From contig NZ_CP133592.1 of NCBI RefSeq assembly GCF_031312595.1, forward strand, positions 2,604,001-2,668,000: 64,000 bases of DNA, written 5' to 3'. Below the pieces are notes generated by a model that searched no databases, was not told the origin of the DNA, and worked only from the letters and a program-made list of their open reading frames with translations. Both the position numbers and the translations under genes were made by a program. Below are positions 43,433 to 52,284 of the stretch, one piece after another. This DNA comes from Methanolobus sediminis. GTDB lineage: Archaea > Halobacteriota > Methanosarcinia > Methanosarcinales > Methanosarcinaceae. Position 1 is the stretch's first letter; each line of letters starts with the position of its first letter.

Positions 43433-43573
43433 TTGATATCTTCATGATTCTGTTTTCCTTTCTTGTTAGCGTTTTTTTGTATTCTGCCTGAATATTTTTG
43501 TGTACATGAACCTGTATTTCATGTTCATTAAACTAATAAACACAAACAAAGGTTCCTTCATATAGGTGCCTTT

Positions 43574-44638
43574 ATGGATTCTTCAAAACGATTTCATTTA
43601 CTTACTATATTTGCATTAATGGCTGTCCTCATTCTGCCAGCATTGACTGATAATAGTAGTTCAGCCGAGCTTTCTGCCAGTGAAATAAGTGTCATACCTT
43701 CCAGTTATCAGGTCGAACCGGGAACTACGTTCACTATCGACATCAACATTGATCCGGTAACTCCTGTATCCGGCGTACAGTTTGATCTGTCACTTCCTTC
43801 TTCGGATTTTTCAGTAATTAGTGTGAATGAAGGAGATTTGTTCTCCCAATCCGGAGCTACTGTGGCATTTGAATTGAAAAATGCTCCTTCATCGACTTCT
43901 TCAGGAACAATATATTCAGCAGTTCTTGGCAACCTATCAGCCACTGAAACCGGTACAGTTGCAGAAATGACTGTTGTTGCAGGAGATAAAACTGGTTTCT
44001 TTGATATTGGTCTTACAAATGTGATAATGAGTGATTCATCCTCACATTCAATGGGATTTGTCTCTAATTCAGCAACTATCCTTGTAGACTCAAAACCAGT
44101 ATTAACCAATCCCGGATTGGTACAGGTTAAAGAGAACGATCAGCTGGATCTAACATTACAGGCAGCAGATTCAGACAATGATGTACTGACATTTTCAGCT
44201 ACTTCACTTACAGACGGTGCCTCGTTTAACAGTTCCACTGGTAATCTGTTATGGATTCCTGATGCCAGTCAGGTAGGTGAACATTCAGTTGAAGTTGCAG
44301 TAACAGATGGTTATCTGAATGACACGATGATTCTGACAATTGAAGTTCTTCCCTCAGACTTAGCACCTGTAGCAGATGCAAGTGGTCCATATACAACAAG
44401 GGTTGGCAAAAAGATCAAATTAACAGGTACGGATTCCTATGACCCTGACGGAACTATCATGTCATACACCTGGGATTTCGGAGATGGTAGCACAGCAGTT
44501 GGCGCAACTGCTTTCCATACATATACAAAAACCGGAGTGTACACAGTAAAATTGACTGTAATGGACAATGCCGGAAATACCGGTACGGATGTGACAACAT
44601 TAACAGCCGAGAGCTTCTTTAAGTATTACCTTGGATGA
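43574..44638 (+). CDS. secreted cohesin-like/Ig/PKD protein
   Basis: 354 residues. Signal peptide 1-31 (LLTIFALMAVLILPAL...SSSAEL). A cohesin-like β-sandwich (about 35-172: ISVIPSSYQVEPGTTFTIDINIDPVTPVSGVQFDL...), a cadherin/Ig-like repeat (176-262: NPGLVQVKENDQLDLTLQAADSD) and a PKD domain (265-350: DGTIMSYTWDFGDGS, HTYTKTGVYTVKLTV). No anchor at the C-terminus. Cohesin-type domains in archaeal surface proteins mediate protein assembly; no dockerin protein is visible nearby. Confidence 0.83.
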   Translation: MDSSKRFHLLTIFALMAVLILPALTDNSSSAELSASEISVIPSSYQVEPGTTFTIDINIDPVTPVSGVQFDLSLPSSDFSVISVNEGDLFSQSGATVAFELKNAPSSTSSGTIYSAVLGNLSATETGTVAEMTVVAGDKTGFFDIGLTNVIMSDSSSHSMGFVSNSATILVDSKPVLTNPGLVQVKENDQLDLTLQAADSDNDVLTFSATSLTDGASFNSSTGNLLWIPDASQVGEHSVEVAVTDGYLNDTMILTIEVLPSDLAPVADASGPYTTRVGKKIKLTGTDSYDPDGTIMSYTWDFGDGSTAVGATAFHTYTKTGVYTVKLTVMDNAGNTGTDVTTLTAESFFKYYLG

Positions 44639-44677
44639 GCCTTAAATAAAAGATGACTAATGTTATGACAGAAGGCT

Positions 44678-45721
44678 TTAAGCCTCCTGCCATCCCATTT
44701 CTGTAAGTGTTTCCACAGCACTTTCTTTTACTTTTATTGTGTACTGACAGTTTCCATCATCGAGACTTGTTTGACTCAGGTCTGAAACTTCTATGTTGTA
44801 TACAGTGCCAAAGTATGCAATTACAAGTTCTTCTTCTGTTGGTTCTTTGAAGAAATTGATATTACCGTCAGCATACCAGGTCTGCCATGGTGTCTGGCTG
44901 CAATTCATTTCTTGTGACTTCATTGTAACAGTCTTTTCCAGCATTACCTGGTTAACTTCATCCCATACGTCATCAATGGTTGCAAAAATAACATTTCTGT
45001 TATAAAGCACAACTTCAATAGAGTGTTCTGTGATTACCTGAGTAACCATCTGGTCAGATCTGTTACCATAGCCTCCGTGACTGCTTGTGAATGTATAGTT
45101 TAATGTATATTCGCCGGGATTTTCTGTGCTTACCTGATAGTCTTCCAATGCAAGATCAGAGCCATCAAAGCTGTAAGTTGGTGCGCTCATTATCCATTGA
45201 CTGGCAGTTTCTTTGACCTCGTTCTCGGAAGGCGTCATAGCATACTGTTTAAGTTCGATAAGTGCTGCATTTATCTCTCTTAGTTTTTCCGGCATATATT
45301 CAGGAGAATAGGGATCGATCTTAATGATTTTACTGGCATCACTTTGTATTACCTGTATTTCCACAGTTCCGGTGTCAGCAACTACAGTTTGTCCTTCCTG
45401 TGGTTCATACTGATCATTCATTTCCATGAAACTGTTGTTATTTAAAAGGGAAATGAGATTATCCCTGGTTTCCTGGTCAATGGATTTAACATATCTAGCC
45501 GTCAATTCATTCTGATAATTGTAATAACTAAGATTGACTGCCGTTAAGTTCACAACAAGTTCCTGTACTGCCATTTCAGGTAGTGTGAAGGCACCATATG
45601 AAAGATACACAACGATTGCAGTGTCAGAAACAGCATTTTCGTTAGTGTTGTTCTGCACTTCAGTGCAGCCGGCACTTGTAAGGAAAAGTGCCATCATAAA
45701 AAATATAAATAGTTTATTCAA
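44678..45721 (-). CDS. lipoprotein of unknown function
   Basis: 347 residues. Signal sequence with lipobox TSAGC (Cys at about 19), then an acidic, Asn/Thr-rich extracellular protein with many N-glycosylation-type NxT/S sites. No repeats and no catalytic motif that I can recognise. The central region (LREINAALIELKQYAM) and a C-terminal pair of Cys (MNCSQTPWQTW, DGNCQYTIKV) suggest two globular domains. Similar lipoproteins are common in Methanosarcinales genomes. Convergent with the cohesin gene. Confidence 0.7.
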   Translation of the reverse strand: MNKLFIFFMMALFLTSAGCTEVQNNTNENAVSDTAIVVYLSYGAFTLPEMAVQELVVNLTAVNLSYYNYQNELTARYVKSIDQETRDNLISLLNNNSFMEMNDQYEPQEGQTVVADTGTVEIQVIQSDASKIIKIDPYSPEYMPEKLREINAALIELKQYAMTPSENEVKETASQWIMSAPTYSFDGSDLALEDYQVSTENPGEYTLNYTFTSSHGGYGNRSDQMVTQVITEHSIEVVLYNRNVIFATIDDVWDEVNQVMLEKTVTMKSQEMNCSQTPWQTWYADGNINFFKEPTEEELVIAYFGTVYNIEVSDLSQTSLDDGNCQYTIKVKESAVETLTEMGWQEA

Positions 45722-45825
45722 TAATAACCCTCCCGTTAATATAAAGGTTCGTTTTTCCTGTAATATTGTTCTTGTTGTTCGTAATATCTTACGATTAAAA
45801 CTGGAAAACGCATTGAACTTATTAA

Positions 45826-46002
45826 ATAATTACTAAAACTTCAAACCCATTCGTAGTTACGATCCTGAAATCGATTCACCTTGCAGAGATATGTGATCCA
45901 TGTCACATAACTGCAGTTGATGTTTATCAACCATTTCTTGATTCATTAATGGAAAATGCAATGGTAAAAGGTGTTTCAGAACTATTAAGGGTCAAAAAAT
46001 GA
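45826..46002 (+). pseudogene. possible remnant of a coding sequence
   Basis: An open frame of 58 codons with coding-like composition (ILKSIHLAEICDPCHITAVDVYQPFLDSLMENAM, ending LLRVKK) has no ATG, GTG or TTG before residue 42 and no ribosome-binding site. It may be the 3' end of a decayed gene whose front has been lost. I cannot name the family, and chance is not excluded. Confidence 0.3.
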
Positions 46003-46034
46003 TCAAGATATTTGAATGCGTAAATGTTTCAGGT

Positions 46035-46358
46035 TCAGGCAAGCACTGAGACAATTCCGTTCTCAATCTTTACATCATAAGTTTCTATTTTAGGGTCATC
46101 TATGTCGATATATTCTCCCGTATCGACATTTTCCCCGGTCCTTATATCAAAACCCCAATTATGACATGCACACTTGAGTGTATATTCTTCAAGCGTTCCG
46201 CTTTTAAGAGGGCACCCCTGATGAGGGCATTCGTTGTCAAGTGCATATATTTCATTTTTCATTTTAATAAGAGCTATTTGCTTATTACCTGTGTTCACAA
46301 TTTTTATTTTTCCTTCGATCAGATCTTCTTCCTTAATAGCAGCTACCCACTCAGGCAT
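46035..46358 (-). CDS. Rieske-type [2Fe-2S] ferredoxin
   Basis: 107 residues from ATG 46358 (TGGGGT upstream). One Rieske domain with the two cluster motifs CPHQGC (CxH) and CACHNWGF (CxxH), in the order and spacing of small bacterial Rieske ferredoxins such as the NirD/BphF type. No oxygenase or cytochrome partner is near, so it is a soluble electron carrier of unknown pathway in an anaerobe. Confidence 0.88.
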   Translation of the reverse strand: MPEWVAAIKEEDLIEGKIKIVNTGNKQIALIKMKNEIYALDNECPHQGCPLKSGTLEEYTLKCACHNWGFDIRTGENVDTGEYIDIDDPKIETYDVKIENGIVSVLA

Positions 46359-46689
46359 GATATTACCCCACATCTGGTTTTTAGTCTAAAGAATGGACTC
46401 GTCTGTAAGTAAGAACTTGTACTGCAGACTTTCTCCCTTTTCCCGTAATTATCTCTGACTTTCCTTTATATATAAATTTCCTGAGTTTAATGAATTGTAA
46501 GTCAAATTTACCGACAGGCTTAATTCCATTGTTGCCATTAACAAAGGACTGATCTTTTTTGTTTTGCTTTACCAAAACAATTTGGAACGTTTATAGACTC
46601 GATTTTAAATCTGGCCAAATTGGAAACCGTCGTGATGATTTATCTCATCCTGTGTTTGCATAAGGCCTATCATCACAGGAATTATTAAT
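46359..46689. other. divergent region between Rieske gene and deaD
   Basis: Holds the deaD promoter and leader. The last 58 bases contain two mutually exclusive stems (see 46632-46680). A basic 64-codon frame on the minus strand (46381-46575) lacks a ribosome-binding site and is not called. Confidence 0.45.
46632..46680 (+). promoter_or_regulatory. alternative hairpins in the deaD leader
   Basis: GTGATGAT (46632-46639) can pair with ATCATCAC (46669-46676), while TCCTGTG (46648-46654) can pair with CACAGGA (46674-46680). The stems share bases 46674-46676 and exclude each other. The second stem covers AGGA, the only ribosome-binding-site candidate for the ATG at 46690. Confidence 0.5.
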
Positions 46690-47982
46690 ATGGAATCATC
46701 AAGTTTTAAAGACCTTCATTTATCACGAAATCTCGAAAAAGCAATTGAAGAACTGGGTTTTGAGGAGCCAACGCCTATTCAGGCTCAGTCAATACCTTTT
46801 ATTATTGAAGGTAGGGATGTCATCGGACAGGCCCAGACAGGTACAGGAAAAACTGCAGCATTTGGAATTCCTGCCCTTGAAATGGTAAACCCTAACAGCA
46901 AGAAGACACAGGTACTTGTCCTCTGTCCTACAAGGGAACTTGCGAATCAGGTTGCAGAAGAGATGGGCAAACTTGCCAAGTATCTTAATGTACATATACT
47001 CCCGGTTTACGGCGGACAGAATATTGACAGACAGATCAAGGCTCTCAGAAAAGGTGTCCAGATAGTTATCGGTACCCCTGGAAGGGTTATGGATCACATT
47101 GAGAGAAATACACTGAAGCTTAACGGCGTAGACATGATTGTGCTCGATGAAGCAGATGAAATGCTGGATATGGGTTTCAGGGAAGATATTGAAACAATAC
47201 TCAGTAGTGTTCCTGAGACAAGGCAGACGATTTTTTTCTCTGCTACAATGCCAAAGCCAATTATGAGGCTGACAAAGCAGTATCAGCAGAACCCAATGCA
47301 TGTGAAGACAATACACAAGGTAGTTACTGCGCCAAACATGGAACAGTCCTATTTTGAGGTCAAGCATCACATGAAGCCTGATGTTCTTTGCAGAATGATA
47401 GATATCTATGATGTGAAATCATGTCTTGTATTCTGTAATACAAAAAAGATGGTTGATGACCTTGTTACTACTCTAAAGACCAGAGGATATCTTGCAGATG
47501 GTCTTCACGGCGATATGAAGCAGACCCAGAGAGAAAAAGTAATGGCCAGCTTCAGGAAAGGTGAGATAGAGACACTTGTTGCTACTGATGTGGCTGCACG
47601 TGGTATCGATGTGGAGAATATTGAGGTTGTATTCAATTTTGATATGCCACAGGATGAAGAATCATATGTTCACAGGATCGGAAGGACTGGTCGTGCAGGA
47701 AGACAGGGAATTGCATTTACTTTTGTCACTGCAAGGGAGATCTACAAGATCAAGAGCATCCAGAAATACACCAAAACCAAGATACAGTGCAAGAAGGTTC
47801 CTACCAGAAGTGATGCCGAAGAGATCAAGGCAGGTATGCTTGCAACCAGGGTCAAGGAAACCATTGATGAAGGACATCTTGGCAAATATGTCCACTGGGT
47901 GGAAAAAATGCTTGATGAAGATTGTACTACCATGGATATTGCGGCAGGTCTCGTTAAGATCATGCTTGCTGAGAACAGGTAA
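46690..47982 (+). CDS. deaD: DEAD-box RNA helicase, cold-shock type
   Basis: 430 residues with the complete DEAD-box set: Q-motif PTPIQAQ, AQTGTGKT, PTRELA, GTPGR, DEAD, SAT, then the helicase C domain with LVATDVAARGIDV and HRIGRTGRAGR. The C-terminal tail is short with no RNA-binding extension. The related helicase of Methanococcoides burtonii is cold-induced and has a structured 5' leader. Here too the leader can form competing hairpins, and aIF1A and a TRAM protein lie downstream, supporting a role in RNA unwinding at low temperature. Confidence 0.93.
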   Translation: MESSSFKDLHLSRNLEKAIEELGFEEPTPIQAQSIPFIIEGRDVIGQAQTGTGKTAAFGIPALEMVNPNSKKTQVLVLCPTRELANQVAEEMGKLAKYLNVHILPVYGGQNIDRQIKALRKGVQIVIGTPGRVMDHIERNTLKLNGVDMIVLDEADEMLDMGFREDIETILSSVPETRQTIFFSATMPKPIMRLTKQYQQNPMHVKTIHKVVTAPNMEQSYFEVKHHMKPDVLCRMIDIYDVKSCLVFCNTKKMVDDLVTTLKTRGYLADGLHGDMKQTQREKVMASFRKGEIETLVATDVAARGIDVENIEVVFNFDMPQDEESYVHRIGRTGRAGRQGIAFTFVTAREIYKIKSIQKYTKTKIQCKKVPTRSDAEEIKAGMLATRVKETIDEGHLGKYVHWVEKMLDEDCTTMDIAAGLVKIMLAENR

Positions 47983-48301
47983 TTATTCGGTAGTCATTCT
48001 GATATTTGGGTCATTGGATAATATGGGCTATATATACTGATTAAATTATTGGGAACATTTCCCATATTCCATTTATATCATACGGTTCATATTATATACT
48101 ATGACCCTGTTTATTGAATACTGATAATTAAGTACCTGTTAAAAACTGTTAATATCGTATTATTTTTCAGTAACAGGTAATGCATGTTTGTTTTATTTGA
48201 CTGGGATATTTCTGATGTTGTGTGATCTTGACATCATTTGTCATTAATGTCTTGTATTTGAATAAAGCAGGAACAAAAACAGTTCACACTGAGGTATTAA
48301 T
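47983..48301. other. spacer before aIF1A gene
   Basis: 319 bases. TACCTGTTA (48133-48141) and TAACAGGTA (48171-48179) are perfect 9-base inverted repeats around an AT-rich 29-base spacer, a candidate operator or stem-loop. GAGGT at about 48291-48295 is the likely ribosome-binding site for the gene at 48302. Confidence 0.45.
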
Positions 48302-48637
48302 CTGGCTAATTATAGAAGTAATAAAAGGAAAAGTAACGCAAGTGGGGGAAACACTGACGGTGAGGTTGTCAGAGTCAGGACTCCACGTAAAGAAAATGGT
48401 GAGGTTCTTGCAACAGTTTCAAGTTTACTTGGAGCGAACAGGGTAAGGTTGCAGTGTATGGACGGTGTTGTCCGTATGGGAAGGATCCCTGGTTCAAAGA
48501 AGAAGAGAATGTGGGTTCGTGAAGGCGACATTGTTATTGCTACTCCCTGGGAGATCCAGGATGAAAAAGCTGATGTTATCTGGAAGTATACCAGGCCACA
48601 GATTACATGGCTGGAGAAAAAAGGATACCTTAAATAG
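48302..48637 (+). CDS. eif1a: translation initiation factor aIF1A, apparently starting at CTG
   Basis: 111 residues, an almost complete aIF1A: basic N-tail ([15 protein letters not shown]), then the OB fold ([82 protein letters not shown]). Upstream in frame a TGA lies four codons before CTG 48302, and there is no ATG, GTG or TTG until mid-protein. CTG follows GAGGT at a normal distance and would give M-A-N-Y-R, a typical archaeal aIF1A beginning. The factor promotes start-codon selection on the small ribosomal subunit. Confidence 0.85.
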   Translation: MANYRSNKRKSNASGGNTDGEVVRVRTPRKENGEVLATVSSLLGANRVRLQCMDGVVRMGRIPGSKKKRMWVREGDIVIATPWEIQDEKADVIWKYTRPQITWLEKKGYLK

Positions 48638-48660
48638 ATGAATTTATTATTCATCTTTTA
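48636..48660 (+). terminator. aIF1A terminator
   Basis: AGATGAAT (48636-48643) and ATTCATCT (48649-48656) pair perfectly over TTATT and are followed by a T-rich stretch. The left arm overlaps the stop codon. Confidence 0.65.
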
Positions 48661-48774
48661 ATTGGTTTTAATTTTAAGTCATCTGATTTTAGTTTCTTAA
48701 TATTTTACTAACTACTATCTTGAACTTATTATCTCACATTCTTTTCTTGATGATTTTTCAATCATTTTCCAGGA

Positions 48775-48808
48775 GTTTTTCAAATAACCAATGTTATATT
48801 TGAAAAAC
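48775..48808. terminator. AT-rich inverted repeat between convergent genes
   Basis: GTTTTTCAAAT (48775-48785) and ATTTGAAAAAC (48798-48808), 11 bp perfect, 12-base loop. It lies between aIF1A (plus) and TRAM (minus) and may terminate the latter. Confidence 0.4.
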
Positions 48809-48929
48809 ATTTAAAGACCAGGTAGCTGCAATTGTATATGATTACAAGAATAATTGCAAATCACAGAATAGTTAGAAGAGAGTAGAAAACCCGAAGTATG
48901 AATGATACTTCACTAAAAAAGTAAGTTGC

Positions 48930-49139
48930 TTATTCAGCAACTTCTGCGAAAGCGAACTTTCTGAGTACTTTTGTGATCTTGATGTTTACTTCATCGCCTA
49001 CGGATGTGCCAGGTACGAAGATTACAAAACCGCTTACTCTTGCAATTCCGTCTCCTTCTCTTGCGATATCCTCGATTGTTACTTCGTATGTCTCTCCGGC
49101 ATCTACTGGAGCAGTTGATTCTTCTCTGTTGTTGAACAT
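48930..49139 (-). CDS. small TRAM-domain RNA-binding protein
   Basis: 69 residues from ATG 49139; an upstream in-frame start would add 21 residues unlike the family. A single TRAM domain ([58 protein letters not shown]) after a short FNNREES head. Free-standing TRAM proteins of methanogens act as RNA chaperones, and one in M. burtonii is strongly cold-responsive. Fits with deaD and aIF1A upstream as a translation and cold-adaptation neighbourhood. Confidence 0.88.
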   Translation of the reverse strand: MFNNREESTAPVDAGETYEVTIEDIAREGDGIARVSGFVIFVPGTSVGDEVNIKITKVLRKFAFAEVAE

Positions 49140-49369
49140 ATTAAATTCACGTCCTTTTTTATAAAGCCTAAAATACCTGAGTAAGCTGAAAACATAATGC
49201 AAAATAGAAATCTACAGTCAAAGTAAATGCCATCTAATGTCAATACGTTTAGCGAATAACAGTCTTATTTTAAAGCACTGTATCATGGGTTTGTTTATAT
49301 AAAAGGGTTGTGCATGGTGGTGATTTTACTTTTATTATGTCTTCTTTTATCAAAGGAAATACAATAATC

Positions 49370-49666
49370 TCACTGGCAGCATCCATCCTCACCACAGCAA
49401 CTTGCTTCGCTATCCATGTCCTTTCCTTTAAGGGCTGCATTTATCATTGCCCATGCACATCCGACACCGCTCTGTACTTCAATAGCCTGAACAGGGCAAT
49501 TACCAGCACATGCACCACATTCCATACATAATTCCGGTCTTGTGAGTTCTACATGTTTCTCTCCTTCAGTGAAAACTCCATGTGGGCAGACCTGTGTGCA
49601 CATAAGACAGTTTATGCACTTCTCAGGATAGTACTGAAGCGTGTTCTCTTCGTATGAATTGAACAT
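49370..49666 (-). CDS. hgcB: HgcB, ferredoxin of the mercury-methylation pair
   Basis: 98 residues from ATG 49666, preceded by AAGGAGATGAT and overlapping the hgcA stop by one base (TGATG). Two 4Fe-4S motifs, CINCLMCTQVCP and CMECGACAGNCP, the latter containing the HgcB hallmark ECGAC with an extra conserved Cys. The C-terminus has paired cysteines (ASCCGEDGCCQ), as expected for Hg(II) capture. HgcB reduces the corrinoid of HgcA and delivers mercury. Confidence 0.92.
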   Translation of the reverse strand: MFNSYEENTLQYYPEKCINCLMCTQVCPHGVFTEGEKHVELTRPELCMECGACAGNCPVQAIEVQSGVGCAWAMINAALKGKDMDSEASCCGEDGCCQ

Positions 49667-50745
49667 CAGATCATCTCCTTGAGGTGTGCAACTGCCAGGA
49701 CAAGCAGGCAAAGCAATCCGGTCCCTGCTGTCAGTGCCATGTAAGGTACGTACCTGAATATCTCTTTCTTAACACCGGTTCTTGATGTATAGGTTGTACA
49801 GCCTGTGAAGTTAAGAGCAAGGTAGCCTGTCACTGCCGGTACTATCAGGAACATAGCTATCAGTGATAGCATTTCTTTCCAGAGGAACATGGTATTATTT
49901 GCTGCAAGGCTGATCCCAAATGGTAAAGCCACCAGCCATCCTAAGATAATTCCCTTGATGCTGAGGTCATGTGCAGGCAGGTAAGGCATCAGAACAGGGA
50001 ACAATACTGTTCCTGCAAATGCTGCCACGACTGCAAGAAATGCTGCAAAAGGACCGGACAGCAGGTAGAGGATTATTGTAGCTATTAGTGTCGGTTTGAT
50101 AACATGGATGAACTCTATCGGTGTCAGTACCAGCCTGTCCCGGAAAGTGAACCTGACTTTTCTCATTTCTGTCGTTGCCATATGGTTTTTGAGATACTCC
50201 GGCAAGTCCTGAGCGCGTACCGGTCCGTATTCTACTTTGAATCCGGACTTGCGTTTGACTTCATGTGCAGAAACACCCGGTGCCCCAAGCTGTGGTAATA
50301 TCAGGTTGCGATGATTGACAAATTTTGCAAGTCCTGACCACCTAATGCGATATATTATCTCATCGGTGCCAAATGTTCCTTTTCCGGCAGCACACCAGAC
50401 ATTGATTCCTTTTGTGTCAATGACAAGGATGTAACAGTCAATACCAGCCAGTGAACTGCGCAGTGCATCAAAACTGAGTGTATAGTTGGCAGAAACGAAT
50501 ACCGGAGAATCTGCATCAGGATTTCCAAGTTTGTAGATGCCGGGTTCTACTATGTGTCTCATCCTGTTCACTCCCCAACGTGCTAAGAAATGGTCAAGCC
50601 TGTCATTGAAAGTGATTAAACTTGTAATTTCACGAATTTCCGGTGCAGGGACGTTTTTGTCCAGACCTATCATCTGAATAAACTGTCCTGTATCCTCTTT
50701 GCTGTCAGAAGGGCAGCATGAACCTGTATCACTGGTGTTGTCCAT
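49666..50745 (-). CDS. hgcA: HgcA, corrinoid-dependent mercury methyltransferase
   Basis: 359 residues from ATG 50745 (AAGGTGA upstream; an ATG 30 bases further up lacks a site). The diagnostic cap-helix motif NVWCAAGK lies at 115-122, with Cys 118 as cobalt lower ligand. The N-terminal corrinoid domain spans about 40-200, followed by five transmembrane helices (about 215-355). Together with HgcB it transfers a methyl group to inorganic Hg(II). A CC pair at 10-11 in the N-terminal tail is extra. The methyl group is thought to come from folate or pterin one-carbon pools; H4SPT derivatives would be the source in a methanogen. Confidence 0.95.
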   Translation of the reverse strand: MDNTSDTGSCCPSDSKEDTGQFIQMIGLDKNVPAPEIREITSLITFNDRLDHFLARWGVNRMRHIVEPGIYKLGNPDADSPVFVSANYTLSFDALRSSLAGIDCYILVIDTKGINVWCAAGKGTFGTDEIIYRIRWSGLAKFVNHRNLILPQLGAPGVSAHEVKRKSGFKVEYGPVRAQDLPEYLKNHMATTEMRKVRFTFRDRLVLTPIEFIHVIKPTLIATIILYLLSGPFAAFLAVVAAFAGTVLFPVLMPYLPAHDLSIKGIILGWLVALPFGISLAANNTMFLWKEMLSLIAMFLIVPAVTGYLALNFTGCTTYTSRTGVKKEIFRYVPYMALTAGTGLLCLLVLAVAHLKEMI

Positions 50746-50941
50746 GTTTTTCACCTTGAAATATGGGTGTTTCAAAAATGTATCGTAAAATTAAATTATG
50801 CATATATATTAATCTTTAGTATCTAAAACACCATTGGATGTTTCCTTTATTTTGTGAGGAAAAATATACAAAAATAAAGAAGAAAGAAAAAATAATAGCA
50901 TTCGAATGTTTTTCTTGCATCCTGCTTTACGATGTTTGATA

Positions 50942-51127
50942 TTACTCTTTCCTTATTGCTGCTTTAATTGCCTTTTGAGTTTCAGGATCATTTAATTGCT
51001 CATCAGTATAACCATGTTCTTCTTTGGCGTGCTTTACAGCAATTTCCATCATTTCATCCATGGTTTCCCCCTCAGCAACAAAAGGACACATAACTCCCAT
51101 ATCTTTACAAGCTAATTTATATGTCAT
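50942..51127 (-). CDS. DUF1059 small protein
   Basis: 61 residues, a full DUF1059 domain: KLACKDMGVMCPFVAEGETMDEMMEIAVKHAKEEHGYT, with conserved Cys in ACKDMG and MCPF. A strong GGGAGGTCAT ribosome-binding site precedes the ATG. Function unknown; a metal- or nucleotide-binding small cytoplasmic protein is likely. Confidence 0.85.
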   Translation of the reverse strand: MTYKLACKDMGVMCPFVAEGETMDEMMEIAVKHAKEEHGYTDEQLNDPETQKAIKAAIRKE

Positions 51128-51269
51128 ATTTTATGACCTCCCAATTTATACTATCTCAATGGCTGTATTTAACAACTGTGAAGCACATAGTATGAATATA
51201 AAATAATCTGCATTAGTATTGATCCATATTTCCTTTACTTAGCGATAATGGAAAACCCATCAAACAAAA

Positions 51270-52283
51270 CTAAACCAATAAATCACTCAAATCGATCTCT
51301 TCCCCAGCTCTTAACTGGTCTCTCATAAGTGTGATCTTCCTGTCTATCTTTTCAAGGCTTTCCAGATGCTTTTTCTCATCATCTGTGGTCTTCAGGAGTT
51401 TTGAGATGCCACCGTTTTTGATGACAATACGCTGGTCTGCCGACAGGGCCAAAAGCGGGTCGTGAGTGCTGATAAGGACGATCTTGTTATTGCTTACCAG
51501 AAGTTCAAGGGATTTTACTTTGTCAACTCCTGCATTCTCAATTTCGTCTATCAGGACTACTGATGCAGGGCTTAGGAGCGCTGTGTCTGCTATCATTAAT
51601 GCCCTTGATTGTCCTCCTGAGAGTTGTGTAACAGGAGTTTCACGGCTGAATGGTTCACCTGCAAGGACGTTTGCAGTATCGTATATCTTCTGGACGATGT
51701 GGTGAATTTCATCAACCATACGACTTTCAGCATGTAGTGTCAGGAAATCTTCCACACTCAGATCCATAACAAAATTCATGTTCTGGGAAAGTTGTGCGAT
51801 AAAGCGTCCTTCAGTTGAGAAACGTTCCTCATCTGTTGGGGAGCGGCCATCTACCAGTATGCTTCGTCCAGTAGGTGTGTCTTCCTGTGCAAGGGATTCA
51901 ATATCAGCAAGCAGGCGGGATTTGCCAGACCCGGTTGGACCGACAATTGCTGTCACTTTTCCCTTTTTCAGCTCAACTGAAAATCCCTCTTTATCACCAT
52001 TTTTGTTTAGTCCGGGGAGAACAGTCAGGGAATTAATCGAGAATCCACTATCCTGCTGCAGAGCTTTGACCTGCTCAATAAACATGAAGAAGCCGTCGAT
52101 AAAGTCATGATAGGTGGTTCCTTTTTCTGTAAAATAATCCTCGCCGAGTGTTGAACCCAATTCTCCCAGCTTCAGGTTCCCGATCTCAGCAGGGTCGATT
52201 GCAAACGAAGAGAAATAATCCTCTATCCAGGGCATCATCTCCATGAGCTCATCTATTGTCATTTGAAGAAGAGTTGTTCTCAT
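51270..52283 (-). CDS. cytoplasmic ABC-type ATPase with helical N-terminal domain
   Basis: 337 residues from ATG 52283, with AGGGGAGATGAC upstream; the GTPase stop lies one base before it. Residues 1-75 are a helical domain (MTIDELMEMMPWIEDYFSSFAID...) recalling DUF1858 and similar in layout to the head of the third gene of this triad. The ABC domain has GPTGSGKS, QLSQNMNFV (Q-loop region), LSGGQSR, VVLIDEIENAG and ISTHD. No permease gene is nearby, so it is probably not a transporter subunit but a motor acting on the two coupled proteins. Confidence 0.83.
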   Translation of the reverse strand: MRTTLLQMTIDELMEMMPWIEDYFSSFAIDPAEIGNLKLGELGSTLGEDYFTEKGTTYHDFIDGFFMFIEQVKALQQDSGFSINSLTVLPGLNKNGDKEGFSVELKKGKVTAIVGPTGSGKSRLLADIESLAQEDTPTGRSILVDGRSPTDEERFSTEGRFIAQLSQNMNFVMDLSVEDFLTLHAESRMVDEIHHIVQKIYDTANVLAGEPFSRETPVTQLSGGQSRALMIADTALLSPASVVLIDEIENAGVDKVKSLELLVSNNKIVLISTHDPLLALSADQRIVIKNGGISKLLKTTDDEKKHLESLEKIDRKITLMRDQLRAGEEIDLSDLLV

Positions 52284-52284
52284 T

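Noticed and set aside
46381-46575. Basic 64-codon minus-strand frame between the Rieske gene and deaD
   Set aside because: TTG start without ribosome-binding site, low-complexity Lys-rich sequence, and it covers the probable deaD promoter.
48133-48179. Spaced 9-bp inverted repeat as a riboswitch for aIF1A
   Set aside because: The repeat is real and listed, but with only one copy and no supporting context it cannot be assigned a function.
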